Shown piece by piece: positions 17,404-25,152 of a stretch of 64,000 nucleotides of DNA. The translations under genes were made by a program, and so were the position numbers. Positions within the stretch are counted from its first letter, which is position 1, and each line of letters opens with the position of its first letter. The notes under the pieces are model-generated. The model ran no database searches and was not told where the DNA came from. It saw only the letters and a list, made by a program, of their open reading frames with translations. Where the stretch lies: contig JAFGCX010000030.1 of NCBI GenBank assembly GCA_016932415.1, positions 4,498 through 68,497 on the forward strand. The letters are read 5' to 3'. This stretch comes from Candidatus Krumholzibacteriota bacterium (GTDB lineage: Bacteria > Krumholzibacteriota > Krumholzibacteriia > Krumholzibacteriales > Krumholzibacteriaceae).

Positions 17404-18282
17404 ATGTTCATACAGTACGACGAACCTGTCTACAGGCCTCCAAGCGAAGCGGGCTCTCTGATACTTCAGGCGACGAGCGGATGCTCTCACAATCGATGCG
17501 CTTTCTGTCAGATGTATAAAGGAAAGAGATTCGCTGTCAAGGAATGGAAAGTACTGAAGGGTGAGATAGATGCCGCGAAAAGATACCTGCCGGAGACGGC
17601 GAGGATATTCCTGGGCGACGGGGACGCTTTCGTTCTCGCCACTGAAAAGCTCGAACGGATCCTCGACTATCTCGCCGGATCCTTTCCCCGTCTGCAGAGG
17701 GTGAGCGCTTACGCGAACCCCTCAAATCTCCTGGGCAAGTCGGTCGGCGAGATGACGCGCCTGAGGGAGAAAGGCCTGAAGATAATTTATTACGGCGTGG
17801 AAACGGGAGATCCCGAGCTTCTCCTGATGACAGGCAAGGGGGCGACTCCCGGCGAGATGATCGAGGGTTGCGCCAAAGCCCGCGAAGCGGGGCTTAAGAT
17901 CTCGGCCACGGTGATAACGGGTCTTGGTGGGAGCGAAAGAAGTCTGCGCCACGCGAGGATGACCGGAGAGCTGGTAAGCAGGCTGGAGCCAAGATATCTC
18001 TCGGCCCTTACCCTTATGCTCGGTCCTTTCGAAGAAGAATACATAAAACTCTTCGGACCAGGGTTCCGGATGAACACTCCCGCCGAAGACCTGCTCGAAC
18101 TGAGGGAGATGATATCGCGTCTCGAGAATGACAGATGCATCTTCAGAAGCAACCACGCTTCAAACTACCTCGCCCTGAAAGGGACGCTTCGCAAGGACAG
18201 GGAGGCGCTCGTCGCCACGATAGACCGGGCGCTCGATGATCCGGGAAGGTACCTCAGGAAAGAATGGATGAGGGGGCTTTGA
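17404..18282 (+). CDS. Radical SAM protein, unassigned
   Basis: 292 residues, with AGGTAAAG before ATG. The cluster motif is GCSHNRCAFCQMY, that is C-x4-C-x2-C; this spacing is typical of one uncharacterised radical SAM group with the pattern GCSxNxCxFCxMYKxKxF. Further family motifs are FLGDGDAF, YYGVETGDPELL and TVITGLGG. It should cleave SAM with a [4Fe-4S] cluster, but the substrate cannot be told. It is transcribed away from acpS and has no operon partner. Confidence 0.8.
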   Translation: MFIQYDEPVYRPPSEAGSLILQATSGCSHNRCAFCQMYKGKRFAVKEWKVLKGEIDAAKRYLPETARIFLGDGDAFVLATEKLERILDYLAGSFPRLQRVSAYANPSNLLGKSVGEMTRLREKGLKIIYYGVETGDPELLLMTGKGATPGEMIEGCAKAREAGLKISATVITGLGGSERSLRHARMTGELVSRLEPRYLSALTLMLGPFEEEYIKLFGPGFRMNTPAEDLLELREMISRLENDRCIFRSNHASNYLALKGTLRKDREALVATIDRALDDPGRYLRKEWMRGL

Positions 18283-18295
18283 AACGCGGCGTTAA

Positions 18296-19258
18296 TCACC
18301 TTGAGGAGAAGAGCCTTCGCAGCCATGAATCGGAGAGGTACGTGTCGTACCCGACCCTGACGCCGCCCCAGCGTTCCTTGTAATCGATAAGGCTGTGCGC
18401 GTAGGAAGGGGAAGCGCCGAGGTTGATCTTCCTTATACCCATCGATATCCCGACGTCGATCGCTTCGGAGAGCAGGATATGGTTCGGTTTGAACCTCCTG
18501 TATTCATAATCCGAGACTGTCTGCCAGTTGAACAGGGTTCCGGCATAGATGAAGTTGATGCAGGACCCGACCATCCTGTCACCGAACATCAGGCAGTTCC
18601 AGTAAAGCATCTCCGTGTTGCTCAGATGCTTCAGGATGCTGTTGAAGAAATGTTTGCTGTATAGAGGCTTGATACTGCCGTGCCTCTTCTCGGTCATCTC
18701 GTAAAGCCTGTAGAAGGCGTTCAGTTGTTCCCGGGTCTTTATGCAGATTATTTCGGTGTCGGCTTTCTGCCCCGCCCTGATATGGCCGTTTATCTTTCTG
18801 TCGGGTGGCGTATGCTCTTCGTTATCGTCGAGGTAGATGATATGGGTGAACGTCTCGCTGTGATCGAGAAACGGTTCGCTCATCCCTGAAAAATTCCTGT
18901 CGAAGTCTGTGATCGCTATCCTGGAGAACCTTCTCTTTTTAAGATATTTCACCAGGTGCAGGTAGAACTCGTCCCTGGTCGAGCCGTTGACTCCATCGGC
19001 CATGACTACTTCGCCATACGTTCCGTACGGCATCGAGTAGAAAGATTTAAAGCCGAAGTCTCTGGTGATGACAGCCGGCATGCCGGCGATCAGCAGATCG
19101 CCCTCGTAACCGCAGAGAAATTCAGCATGCGTTCCCGGAGAGAGTCCGTCGACGCACGTATCGACCCAGTAATGGCTGTGAAAGAAGGAACTTTCCGCGG
19201 TCAGCTTCTCCCATGCAGGAACGTCGAGTGATTTTCGGTCGATTACCCTGAACTCCAT
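18296..19258 (-). CDS. FemAB-like GNAT-fold acyl/aminoacyl transferase
   Basis: 320 residues. The N-terminal pattern SSFFHSHYWVDTCVDGL, the central YRLYEMTEKRHGSIKPLYSKHFF and the C-terminal LLSEAIDVGISMGIRKINLGASP are typical of the FemAB/GNAT-like family that acts on cell-wall or exopolysaccharide precursors (the GNAT_5/FemAB group often near PEP-CTERM or exopolysaccharide loci). The acceptor is unknown. The gene stands alone, divergent from the pilin operon. Confidence 0.7.
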   Translation of the reverse strand: MEFRVIDRKSLDVPAWEKLTAESSFFHSHYWVDTCVDGLSPGTHAEFLCGYEGDLLIAGMPAVITRDFGFKSFYSMPYGTYGEVVMADGVNGSTRDEFYLHLVKYLKKRRFSRIAITDFDRNFSGMSEPFLDHSETFTHIIYLDDNEEHTPPDRKINGHIRAGQKADTEIICIKTREQLNAFYRLYEMTEKRHGSIKPLYSKHFFNSILKHLSNTEMLYWNCLMFGDRMVGSCINFIYAGTLFNWQTVSDYEYRRFKPNHILLSEAIDVGISMGIRKINLGASPSYAHSLIDYKERWGGVRVGYDTYLSDSWLRRLFSSR

Positions 19259-19644
19259 AAATTCTCCGGCGTGGAAGGGATTCTATACGGAAAAGTCGCG
19301 ATTGACGGGCGAGCGGTCCAAATGAGGTCTCGCTTTCTCCTCCTCTGACGAATGTAATAAATGAATCGAGGTTAGTCAATGAACATAAGAGATATTCAGG
19401 ACCATCCCCGGCCGTCCGTATTCCAGAGCGGCGTACCTGCTCGAATCGCCTTTCGATGCAAAAATGAAAGGCCATTCGCATATGGCAACTGTTTTGCGGA
19501 ACTGTCAATGCCGGGTTACATTTAAAAGCTCAAGAAGAACTTCCCGGATACGATCGGAAACACGATTATTTGGCATGAATCTTTCTATTCAGCTCTGATG
19601 GTTGATAAATAATACGTATCCCTTGATTGGTTACGGTGTAAAAA
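19259..19644. other. Divergent intergenic region upstream of the pilin operon, 386 bases
   Basis: It holds a sigma-54-like promoter at 19483-19498 and AT-rich sequence before the first pilin start. No credible ORF was found. The 147-base leader after the sigma-54 site shows no obvious terminator. Confidence 0.55.
19483..19498 (+). promoter_or_regulatory. Sigma-54-type (-24/-12) promoter of the pilin operon
   Basis: TGGCAACTGTTTTGCG matches the -24/-12 consensus TGGCAC-N5-TTGCW, with GG and GC separated by exactly ten bases. It lies about 150 bases upstream of the first prepilin gene. Type IV pilin genes are often sigma-54 dependent. No enhancer-binding regulator gene is present in the window. 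Confidence 0.6.
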
Positions 19645-20118
19645 ATGAGAAAGAAATTACGGAACGATTCGGGATTTACGATGGCTGAACTGATGGTTGT
19701 TGTCCTGATAATAGGACTTATGGCCATTCTTTCGATGCCGGCATTCGGCAGATTCATACAGAACTGGCGGCTGAACGGCGATGCCGAGCAGTTTGCGGTC
19801 ACTTTGCGAAGCGCCCGTTCTTCAGCGGTTATGAAGAATATAGATGTCGTCTTTTCATTCGATATGACAAACGATAATTATTCCTATTTCGAAGACAGCG
19901 ATCGCAACGGCAACAGGTCCTCAGACGAGTTTCAGAGCGCGACATATACGCTCTCGCCGGGAGTGAGGATCGTCGGGCATACATTTTCCTCGTCGAAGCT
20001 TACATTCGGGTCGAAGGGAAATACGAGGGAAAGCGGTACGATAACGCTTCGAAACCCGGCCAACAAGAACAAGACCGTCCGGATATTCGGAGGGACGGGA
20101 AACATCACGGTCGATTAG
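19645..20118 (+). CDS. Type IV minor pilin / GspH-like prepilin
   Basis: 157 residues. The class III signal is MRKKLRNDSG/FTMAELMVVVLIIGLMA: prepilin peptidase would cut after Gly, with Phe+1 and Glu+5. The rest is a small globular domain (RSARSSAVMKNIDVVFSF) of the GspH/FimT type. It is the first of four genes that all encode prepilin-like proteins, which indicates a minor-pilin (priming) complex at the pilus tip. Confidence 0.88.
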   Translation: MRKKLRNDSGFTMAELMVVVLIIGLMAILSMPAFGRFIQNWRLNGDAEQFAVTLRSARSSAVMKNIDVVFSFDMTNDNYSYFEDSDRNGNRSSDEFQSATYTLSPGVRIVGHTFSSSKLTFGSKGNTRESGTITLRNPANKNKTVRIFGGTGNITVD

Positions 20119-20136
20119 AGTAAGGAACGGAAGATC

Positions 20137-20520
20137 ATGTTTAAATCGGAAAAAGGCGCGGGACTGGTAGAGATCATAATTGCTATTCTTATTTTCGGCG
20201 TGGGGATATCCGCCGCTCTCAGGATACTTCCATCGAGCAACTCCGCCACGTCAAGAGCCGGGAACCTTACCATAGCGACGAACCTCGCCCAGCAGAAAAT
20301 CGAGGAACTTATGAGCTATCCGTATTCGAGCGCGGATCTGACGAATGGATCCCATACCGATCCTGAAAATCCCCTCGATATCCACTATACGAGAAGCTGG
20401 AATGTAGTCGATGACGATCCCGTGTCTGATATGAAAAGACTGACTGTCATGGTAAGTTACCAGACAGCGAGCAGAGACAGCATCGCGACAATGAGCACCT
20501 ACCTTACATCAAGGCGGTAA
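20137..20520 (+). CDS. PilV-like minor pilin
   Basis: 127 residues with AAGGAACGGAAG upstream. The signal is short, MFKSEKGAG/LVEIIIAILIFGVGI. Glu+3 after the Gly is at an unusual distance: most PilV proteins have Glu at +5, so the cleavage point may differ. The pattern ATNLAQQKIEELMSYPY is typical of PilV. It is the second gene of the minor-pilin operon. Confidence 0.82.
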   Translation: MFKSEKGAGLVEIIIAILIFGVGISAALRILPSSNSATSRAGNLTIATNLAQQKIEELMSYPYSSADLTNGSHTDPENPLDIHYTRSWNVVDDDPVSDMKRLTVMVSYQTASRDSIATMSTYLTSRR

Positions 20521-20526
20521 CCCGGA

Positions 20527-23520
20527 ATGCGAATAATAAGATTAAACAGATCGATGATCGGAACAGAGGCCGGATTCACACTTGTCGAGATGATGCTCAG
20601 TATAGTCATAATGGGTTTCGTCCTTATAGCGATATCCGGCGTGTTCATGCTTTTTCAGAAGAGCGCCGCTACGACATCGGATTTCTCCGATGCGCAGCAG
20701 AACGCCAGAATAGCTATCGACTATGTGACCGGCGAGTTGAGACAGGCCGGTTCCCAGACAGATTATTTCCGCGGACAGAGGCCGATAGTCCACGCCGGTC
20801 CATACCAGGTGGCTTTTAACGCCGATATCGATGACGGGCGGGTGATAGACGGGCAGGCGCCCCTTTCAGCGATAAACATAAGCATGGCTCCCAATACCGT
20901 TCCGGTATCGGGATCGACGATATATTCACCCTCTGCCGATTATGACTCGGAAGCCGAGACGGTCGTCTTCACTCTCGATTCGACCGGAGACGGAGTGATC
21001 ACCACCGCCGACCGCGGCGACGATCCGGAAGAGACCGGTCTGAACAGCAATCTTTTTGTCCTCAAGAAGACGGTCTACGGATACAACGCTTCCGGTAAGA
21101 ACGAAGTCCGTGAATCGGATCTCGCCATCGTGCGCGGACCGAATTTCGCGCCGACATGGATGACTCCCGAACCGATCTTCCAGTACTATTACGATCATGA
21201 TGAGGATGTCAATACCCCCGACAGGCTCTGGGGCGATACTGACGGAGACGGCGAGCTTGATACGGCGGAGATCATGGCAGTGACCGATCTTCCCCAGAAT
21301 TTTCTCAGCAATATCCAGAGGGTCAAGATAACCGTAATGAGTGAATCGAACAGGTATGACAAGAAATACGAGACGAACGGTGGATTTCTCAACGTGACGA
21401 TGAATTCCGAAGTATTCGTCAGGAATATGTCCCGGACCAGTTCAATGGTCAGGGGCAAGGTCTTCCACGACGCCGACAGCGACGGCATTATCGACAACGG
21501 CGAATCAGGTATCCCCGGAGTCACCGTCCGGCTCGCCGGCCAGAGCAGAAGCGTCATCACCGACAATTTCGGATCTTTCTACTTCGCCCTTCCAGCCGGA
21601 GCGTATTCGATCCAGGAAGTCGATCCTCCCGGCTACACGTCGACGACGGCGAACCTTGTCTCGATAACACTCGTTTCGGGACAATCGTCGATCATAAACT
21701 TCGGTGATATTTCGAGTCTGCCGATCGGAGCGATTGTAGGGGTCGTATACGAGGATCTCGACAAGAGCGGCACGAAGAACGGACTCGAGAGTGGCATCGA
21801 AGGAGTGCTAATCTCCCTCGACAGCGGCGCCCAGACTTACACGAACGCTTCCGGATATTATTCGTTCACCGCCGAGCAGGGTAACTATACGGTCGTCGAA
21901 GCAGATCCGGTAGGGTATTCATCGACGACTCCAAACTCCGCCTCGGCGAACATCGTCGCCGACGGCGATACGGTGAGGGTCGATTTCGGCGATTACGCCG
22001 GACCGACGACAGGAACTCTCGAAGGATACGCATTCCTCGATATTAACGAGGATGGAGTGCGAAACTCGATGGAAGAAGGCCTGCCGAATGTCACGATAAA
22101 GGTCTCGACCGGAGACAGTACGATGACCAACTCGAGCGGGTACTATATATTCAACCTCGAACCGGATGTGTACACGGTCGAGGAAAGGGATCCGGTTGGA
22201 TATACCTCCACCACAGTCAACAAATATACCGATGTAAAGATAACTGCCGATACCACCGTCGTGCGTAACTTCGGCGATATCCTCGAAACGAGGCAGGATT
22301 TCGTGGAGATACATATCTCCAACACTGACCGCGTCCTTTCGGTAAGTACGGCGAACCTCGGGGAGGACGAAAAGTATGATACCGATATCATACTCGGCAC
22401 CGCCCTTTCCGGTGGCATCGGGAACATGCTTGTCTTCCATAACGAGTGGGAGACTTCGGCGACTCCTGTAAGCGAGCTTTTCAATTCCGATCCGGTCTAC
22501 AGGCGCGATGCCGGCGACAATATCAATACGATGAACCAGTTCGATTTCAACAGCGACGCCGTGCCTGATATATTGACCGGGCTCAACACAAGCACAGACA
22601 GGAATATCCAGGTCTGGTTCACCCAGGATGGAGGGATCCTTTCGAACAGTCCCGATAAGGCGTATTACGCGAGCGGGCTGAACGAGGTGATGGACAGCAA
22701 GCTTGCCGATTTCGATCTCGATGGTGAATTCGATCTCGTGATCGGACTGAAAGACCCGATCGGTATAACCGGCGCTTTCGAGGTCCTCCTCGGCAGCGGC
22801 GATGGAGATTTTTCTTCCAGGGAGTACGTTACCGACGCCGGTCCTGTCGATGATTTCAAGCTCGGAGCGATCTGGGCCGTCGAGACAGGCGATGTCGATG
22901 GAGATGGAGACCAGGATATCATAGTCGGGTCGCACGTGACTCCGGTCACCGGGTACATAGACGTATACCTCAATACCGGGTACGCTTCCGCCAATTTCAC
23001 TTGGAGCGCGAGGTACGCCTCATGGGGAGCGGTCAACGACCTGAAGATGGTCGATATGAAGGAAGACGACGACGGCGACCCCGATATAGTAGCGGGGATC
23101 TCGGTCGGTCCGAATATTGGGCTGGTATTCCTCTATCTTAACGAAGCAGGAGTGTACGGGATCGCTGATACGACGGGATACGCCTTCGGTCCGGAGGAAG
23201 TACACAATATGCCGGACGATTTCGTCTTCGCTAACGGAGAGGTGCTTAGCATCGCGGTCCTTCAGGTCAATAACGATATATTCCCCGATATCACCTATGG
23301 CACGAGGAGCAGTTCACTCTATACCGGTGATATCTATGTTCTTCCCGCTTACGGCACTTTGCCTGAATTCGGGTTGAAGATCAATACTTCCGAACTCGGC
23401 GAGATCATATCGATCGACGTAGCCGATTTCAACAAGGACAGCAGTCCTGATATCGTCGTTGGAACAAGATCGTCCGCGACGCAGGGAAAACTGGTAGCAT
23501 TTTTCGGCAGTGGTATCTGA
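20527..23520 (+). CDS. PilW-like minor pilin fused to three SdrD-B domains and FG-GAP/VCBS repeats
   Basis: 997 residues, about three times the usual PilW length. A class III signal (TEAG/FTLVEMMLSIVIMGF) and the PilW motif SDAQQNARIAIDYVTGELRQAG open the protein. From about residue 306 come three SdrD-B-type domains of ~93 residues, each with G-x-V-(F/Y)-x-D-x-(D/N)-x-(D/S)-G and ending in (V/I)NFGD. The last ~400 residues carry FG-GAP-like Asp repeats (FDLDGEFDLVIG, GDVDGDGDQDIIVG, DFNKDSSPDIVVG), probably a Ca-binding propeller. The pilin part would anchor it at the pilus tip, exposing an adhesin-like stalk and head. Confidence 0.88.
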   Translation: MRIIRLNRSMIGTEAGFTLVEMMLSIVIMGFVLIAISGVFMLFQKSAATTSDFSDAQQNARIAIDYVTGELRQAGSQTDYFRGQRPIVHAGPYQVAFNADIDDGRVIDGQAPLSAINISMAPNTVPVSGSTIYSPSADYDSEAETVVFTLDSTGDGVITTADRGDDPEETGLNSNLFVLKKTVYGYNASGKNEVRESDLAIVRGPNFAPTWMTPEPIFQYYYDHDEDVNTPDRLWGDTDGDGELDTAEIMAVTDLPQNFLSNIQRVKITVMSESNRYDKKYETNGGFLNVTMNSEVFVRNMSRTSSMVRGKVFHDADSDGIIDNGESGIPGVTVRLAGQSRSVITDNFGSFYFALPAGAYSIQEVDPPGYTSTTANLVSITLVSGQSSIINFGDISSLPIGAIVGVVYEDLDKSGTKNGLESGIEGVLISLDSGAQTYTNASGYYSFTAEQGNYTVVEADPVGYSSTTPNSASANIVADGDTVRVDFGDYAGPTTGTLEGYAFLDINEDGVRNSMEEGLPNVTIKVSTGDSTMTNSSGYYIFNLEPDVYTVEERDPVGYTSTTVNKYTDVKITADTTVVRNFGDILETRQDFVEIHISNTDRVLSVSTANLGEDEKYDTDIILGTALSGGIGNMLVFHNEWETSATPVSELFNSDPVYRRDAGDNINTMNQFDFNSDAVPDILTGLNTSTDRNIQVWFTQDGGILSNSPDKAYYASGLNEVMDSKLADFDLDGEFDLVIGLKDPIGITGAFEVLLGSGDGDFSSREYVTDAGPVDDFKLGAIWAVETGDVDGDGDQDIIVGSHVTPVTGYIDVYLNTGYASANFTWSARYASWGAVNDLKMVDMKEDDDGDPDIVAGISVGPNIGLVFLYLNEAGVYGIADTTGYAFGPEEVHNMPDDFVFANGEVLSIAVLQVNNDIFPDITYGTRSSSLYTGDIYVLPAYGTLPEFGLKINTSELGEIISIDVADFNKDSSPDIVVGTRSSATQGKLVAFFGSGI

Positions 23521-23553
23521 TCAGTACTGTCTGCCGAAAAGGATCGGTGCGAT

Positions 23554-24816
23554 ATGGATAAGATGAATTTAAGAAAATCAGGCGGAGAGAAGGGAAATAT
23601 ACTTGTCATCACCCTTATAATCCTTTTTGCCGTCTCGGTCATCGGCGGAACGCTCGCCATGGTCTCATCGATGAATCTGAAGATCGCCGGAAACCAGAGG
23701 ACGACGGTGCAGTCCCTTTTCGTCGCCGAGGCTGGCATTAACGAAGCGATCCACAGGCTTTCGATGTCGAATCCCACGAACGTCACCATTGCCGGCTGGA
23801 CTGGAAACGCGGCGATCGGAGACAGTGAACCGTATGATCCGAACTGGAAGGCGAGGATATATCTTACCTCTCCAGGGTCGGCTCCGGCGAGCGCCGGGTC
23901 GATATATTCGACCGGCACGCTGCAGAGCACCAGTACTCCGTACATGGAGTACAGCGCCGCGAGTGGTACCGATGACGTACTGACTATCGAACACAAGTGG
24001 AAGGACCGCGACGGCGATGGAGCGCGCGACGTCAACGAGATCGTCCGGTACGATCCGATGAAGATACCGCCGGAGAATTTCGCTTCGGGGTTCCCGGTAG
24101 AGGTCATAACGGTCAGTGGTACGGCGGCGGGGGGCAGGAGAGTGCTTGAGGCTGAAGTCGTCAAGAGGACCATGGTCGCCCGCACGCTCGGCGCCCTTTA
24201 CGTCGACAAGGCAGTCAAGCTTACAGGTAACTGTGCCTTCTGCGGATTCAACCATTCGGTCGATATTCCCCCTTTTACCGAACCTAACGCTTGTTTCGCC
24301 TATCATCTTCCAAACGGTAACCTTCCCGGCGTGACCGCGACGGGAGACGAAGTAAAGACGCAGGGAAGCGCCGACGTCGTGGGAGATCCGGCGCCTATCG
24401 ACAACGCCGCGACGAATCCATTCTATTCCCTTGCCGAGGTTCTTGGTATCTCGGATGCCGAGGTAGCGAGCATGCTTGCCAGCGCGGATAACACATCGAT
24501 AGCCAATCCGTTGAACGGGATAACGTATATCGACGGTGACGCGAGCATAACCAGTAACCTGGTCGGAGAGGGCCTGCTCTACATCACTGGAGATCTTCAC
24601 GCCGCGGGAAGCTTCAATTTCAGGGGGCTTATCTATGTCGAAGGGGATGTCCATTTCACGGGAACGCCCTGGGTCCTCGGAAGCATGATCGTGCGCGGCA
24701 CATCCGACTTCAACTTCAGTTCGGGAAACGCCGCCGTGCTTTACAGCCAGGACGCGATCTCGCAGGCACTCGGTTCCTCGATGCCGTGCATGATGCTGTC
24801 GTGGAAGGAACGATGA
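23554..24816 (+). CDS. PilX-like minor pilin with long C-terminal domain
   Basis: 420 residues. The N-terminus KGNILVITLIILFAVSVIGG plus the following AGNQRTTVQSLFVAEAGINEAIHRLS is the PilX_N/PilX signature of minor pilins. A domain with GGRRVLEAEVVKR follows. The C-terminal ~150 residues show beta-helix-like strands (YIDGDASITSNLVGEGLLYITGD as a pattern of VEGDVHFTG turns). It completes the H-V-W-X minor-pilin set, which primes pilus assembly in model systems. A terminator follows at once. Confidence 0.85.
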   Translation: MDKMNLRKSGGEKGNILVITLIILFAVSVIGGTLAMVSSMNLKIAGNQRTTVQSLFVAEAGINEAIHRLSMSNPTNVTIAGWTGNAAIGDSEPYDPNWKARIYLTSPGSAPASAGSIYSTGTLQSTSTPYMEYSAASGTDDVLTIEHKWKDRDGDGARDVNEIVRYDPMKIPPENFASGFPVEVITVSGTAAGGRRVLEAEVVKRTMVARTLGALYVDKAVKLTGNCAFCGFNHSVDIPPFTEPNACFAYHLPNGNLPGVTATGDEVKTQGSADVVGDPAPIDNAATNPFYSLAEVLGISDAEVASMLASADNTSIANPLNGITYIDGDASITSNLVGEGLLYITGDLHAAGSFNFRGLIYVEGDVHFTGTPWVLGSMIVRGTSDFNFSSGNAAVLYSQDAISQALGSSMPCMMLSWKER

Positions 24817-24852
24817 TCGCGGCCGCGCTGCCGAATCAATAAAAACCTTTAT

Positions 24853-24880
24853 GGCCCGGCCAGGCGCCGGGCCGTTTTTT
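24853..24880 (+). terminator. Intrinsic terminator of the pilin operon
   Basis: An 8-bp perfect GC stem, GGCCCGGC/GCCGGGCC (24853-24860 with 24866-24873), has a CAGGC loop and is followed by GTTTTTT. Confidence 0.9.
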
Positions 24881-24972
24881 ATCCTCTGGGGCTGGCTGAC
24901 GTGGCAGGGAGTTCTCTTTTCTGTCTGGCCGTGAGCCAGCGGGCTTTCACCCCCATGGGTTCTTCACCCTAT

Positions 24973-25002
24973 TGACCATATTCACGACGGCATGGTACAA
25001 TT
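24973..25002 (+). promoter_or_regulatory. Promoter of the TonB-dependent receptor gene
   Basis: TTGACC (24973-24978) and TACAAT (24997-25002) are separated by 18 bases. Transcription would begin near 25009 and give a leader of about 145-170 bases that contains the possible pseudoknot. Confidence 0.5.
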
Positions 25003-25017
25003 TAATCGTGAAAAGCG

Positions 25018-25078
25018 ATGCGTCTGCCGCCTGCTGATAACGCATCACAATATGAAAGGCTCACTGCGCGGCGGCAGA
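25018..25078 (+). ncRNA. Possible pseudoknot leader of the TonB-dependent receptor mRNA
   Basis: GATGCGT (25018-25024) pairs perfectly with ACGCATC (25041-25047). The loop holds CTGCCGCC (25025-25032), which pairs perfectly with GGCGGCAG (25071-25078). The two helices are directly adjacent, so they could stack as an H-type pseudoknot. I do not recognise a known riboswitch class; the cobalamin consensus is not present. Regulation is inferred only from position. Confidence 0.35.
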
Positions 25079-25152
25079 GCGTTCCATTAATATCTGAATA
25101 TATCTCATTTGGCTTACATATAATCCACGGATGAAATTTTGATTGCGCTGCC

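Larger units (their letters stand above)
24817..25152. other. Intergenic region between pilin operon and TonB receptor, 336 bases
   Basis: It contains the pilin-operon terminator (24853-24880), a promoter (24973-25002) and a leader with possible pseudoknot pairing (25018-25078). No ORF with coding character was seen. Confidence 0.6.

Noticed and set aside
19567-19582. Second sigma-54 site (TGGCATGAATCTTTCT)
   Set aside because: The -12 GC is missing.
21919-22935. Long minus-strand ORF inside the pilin fusion gene
   Set aside because: Shadow of the repeated Asp/Gly codons of the plus-strand gene.
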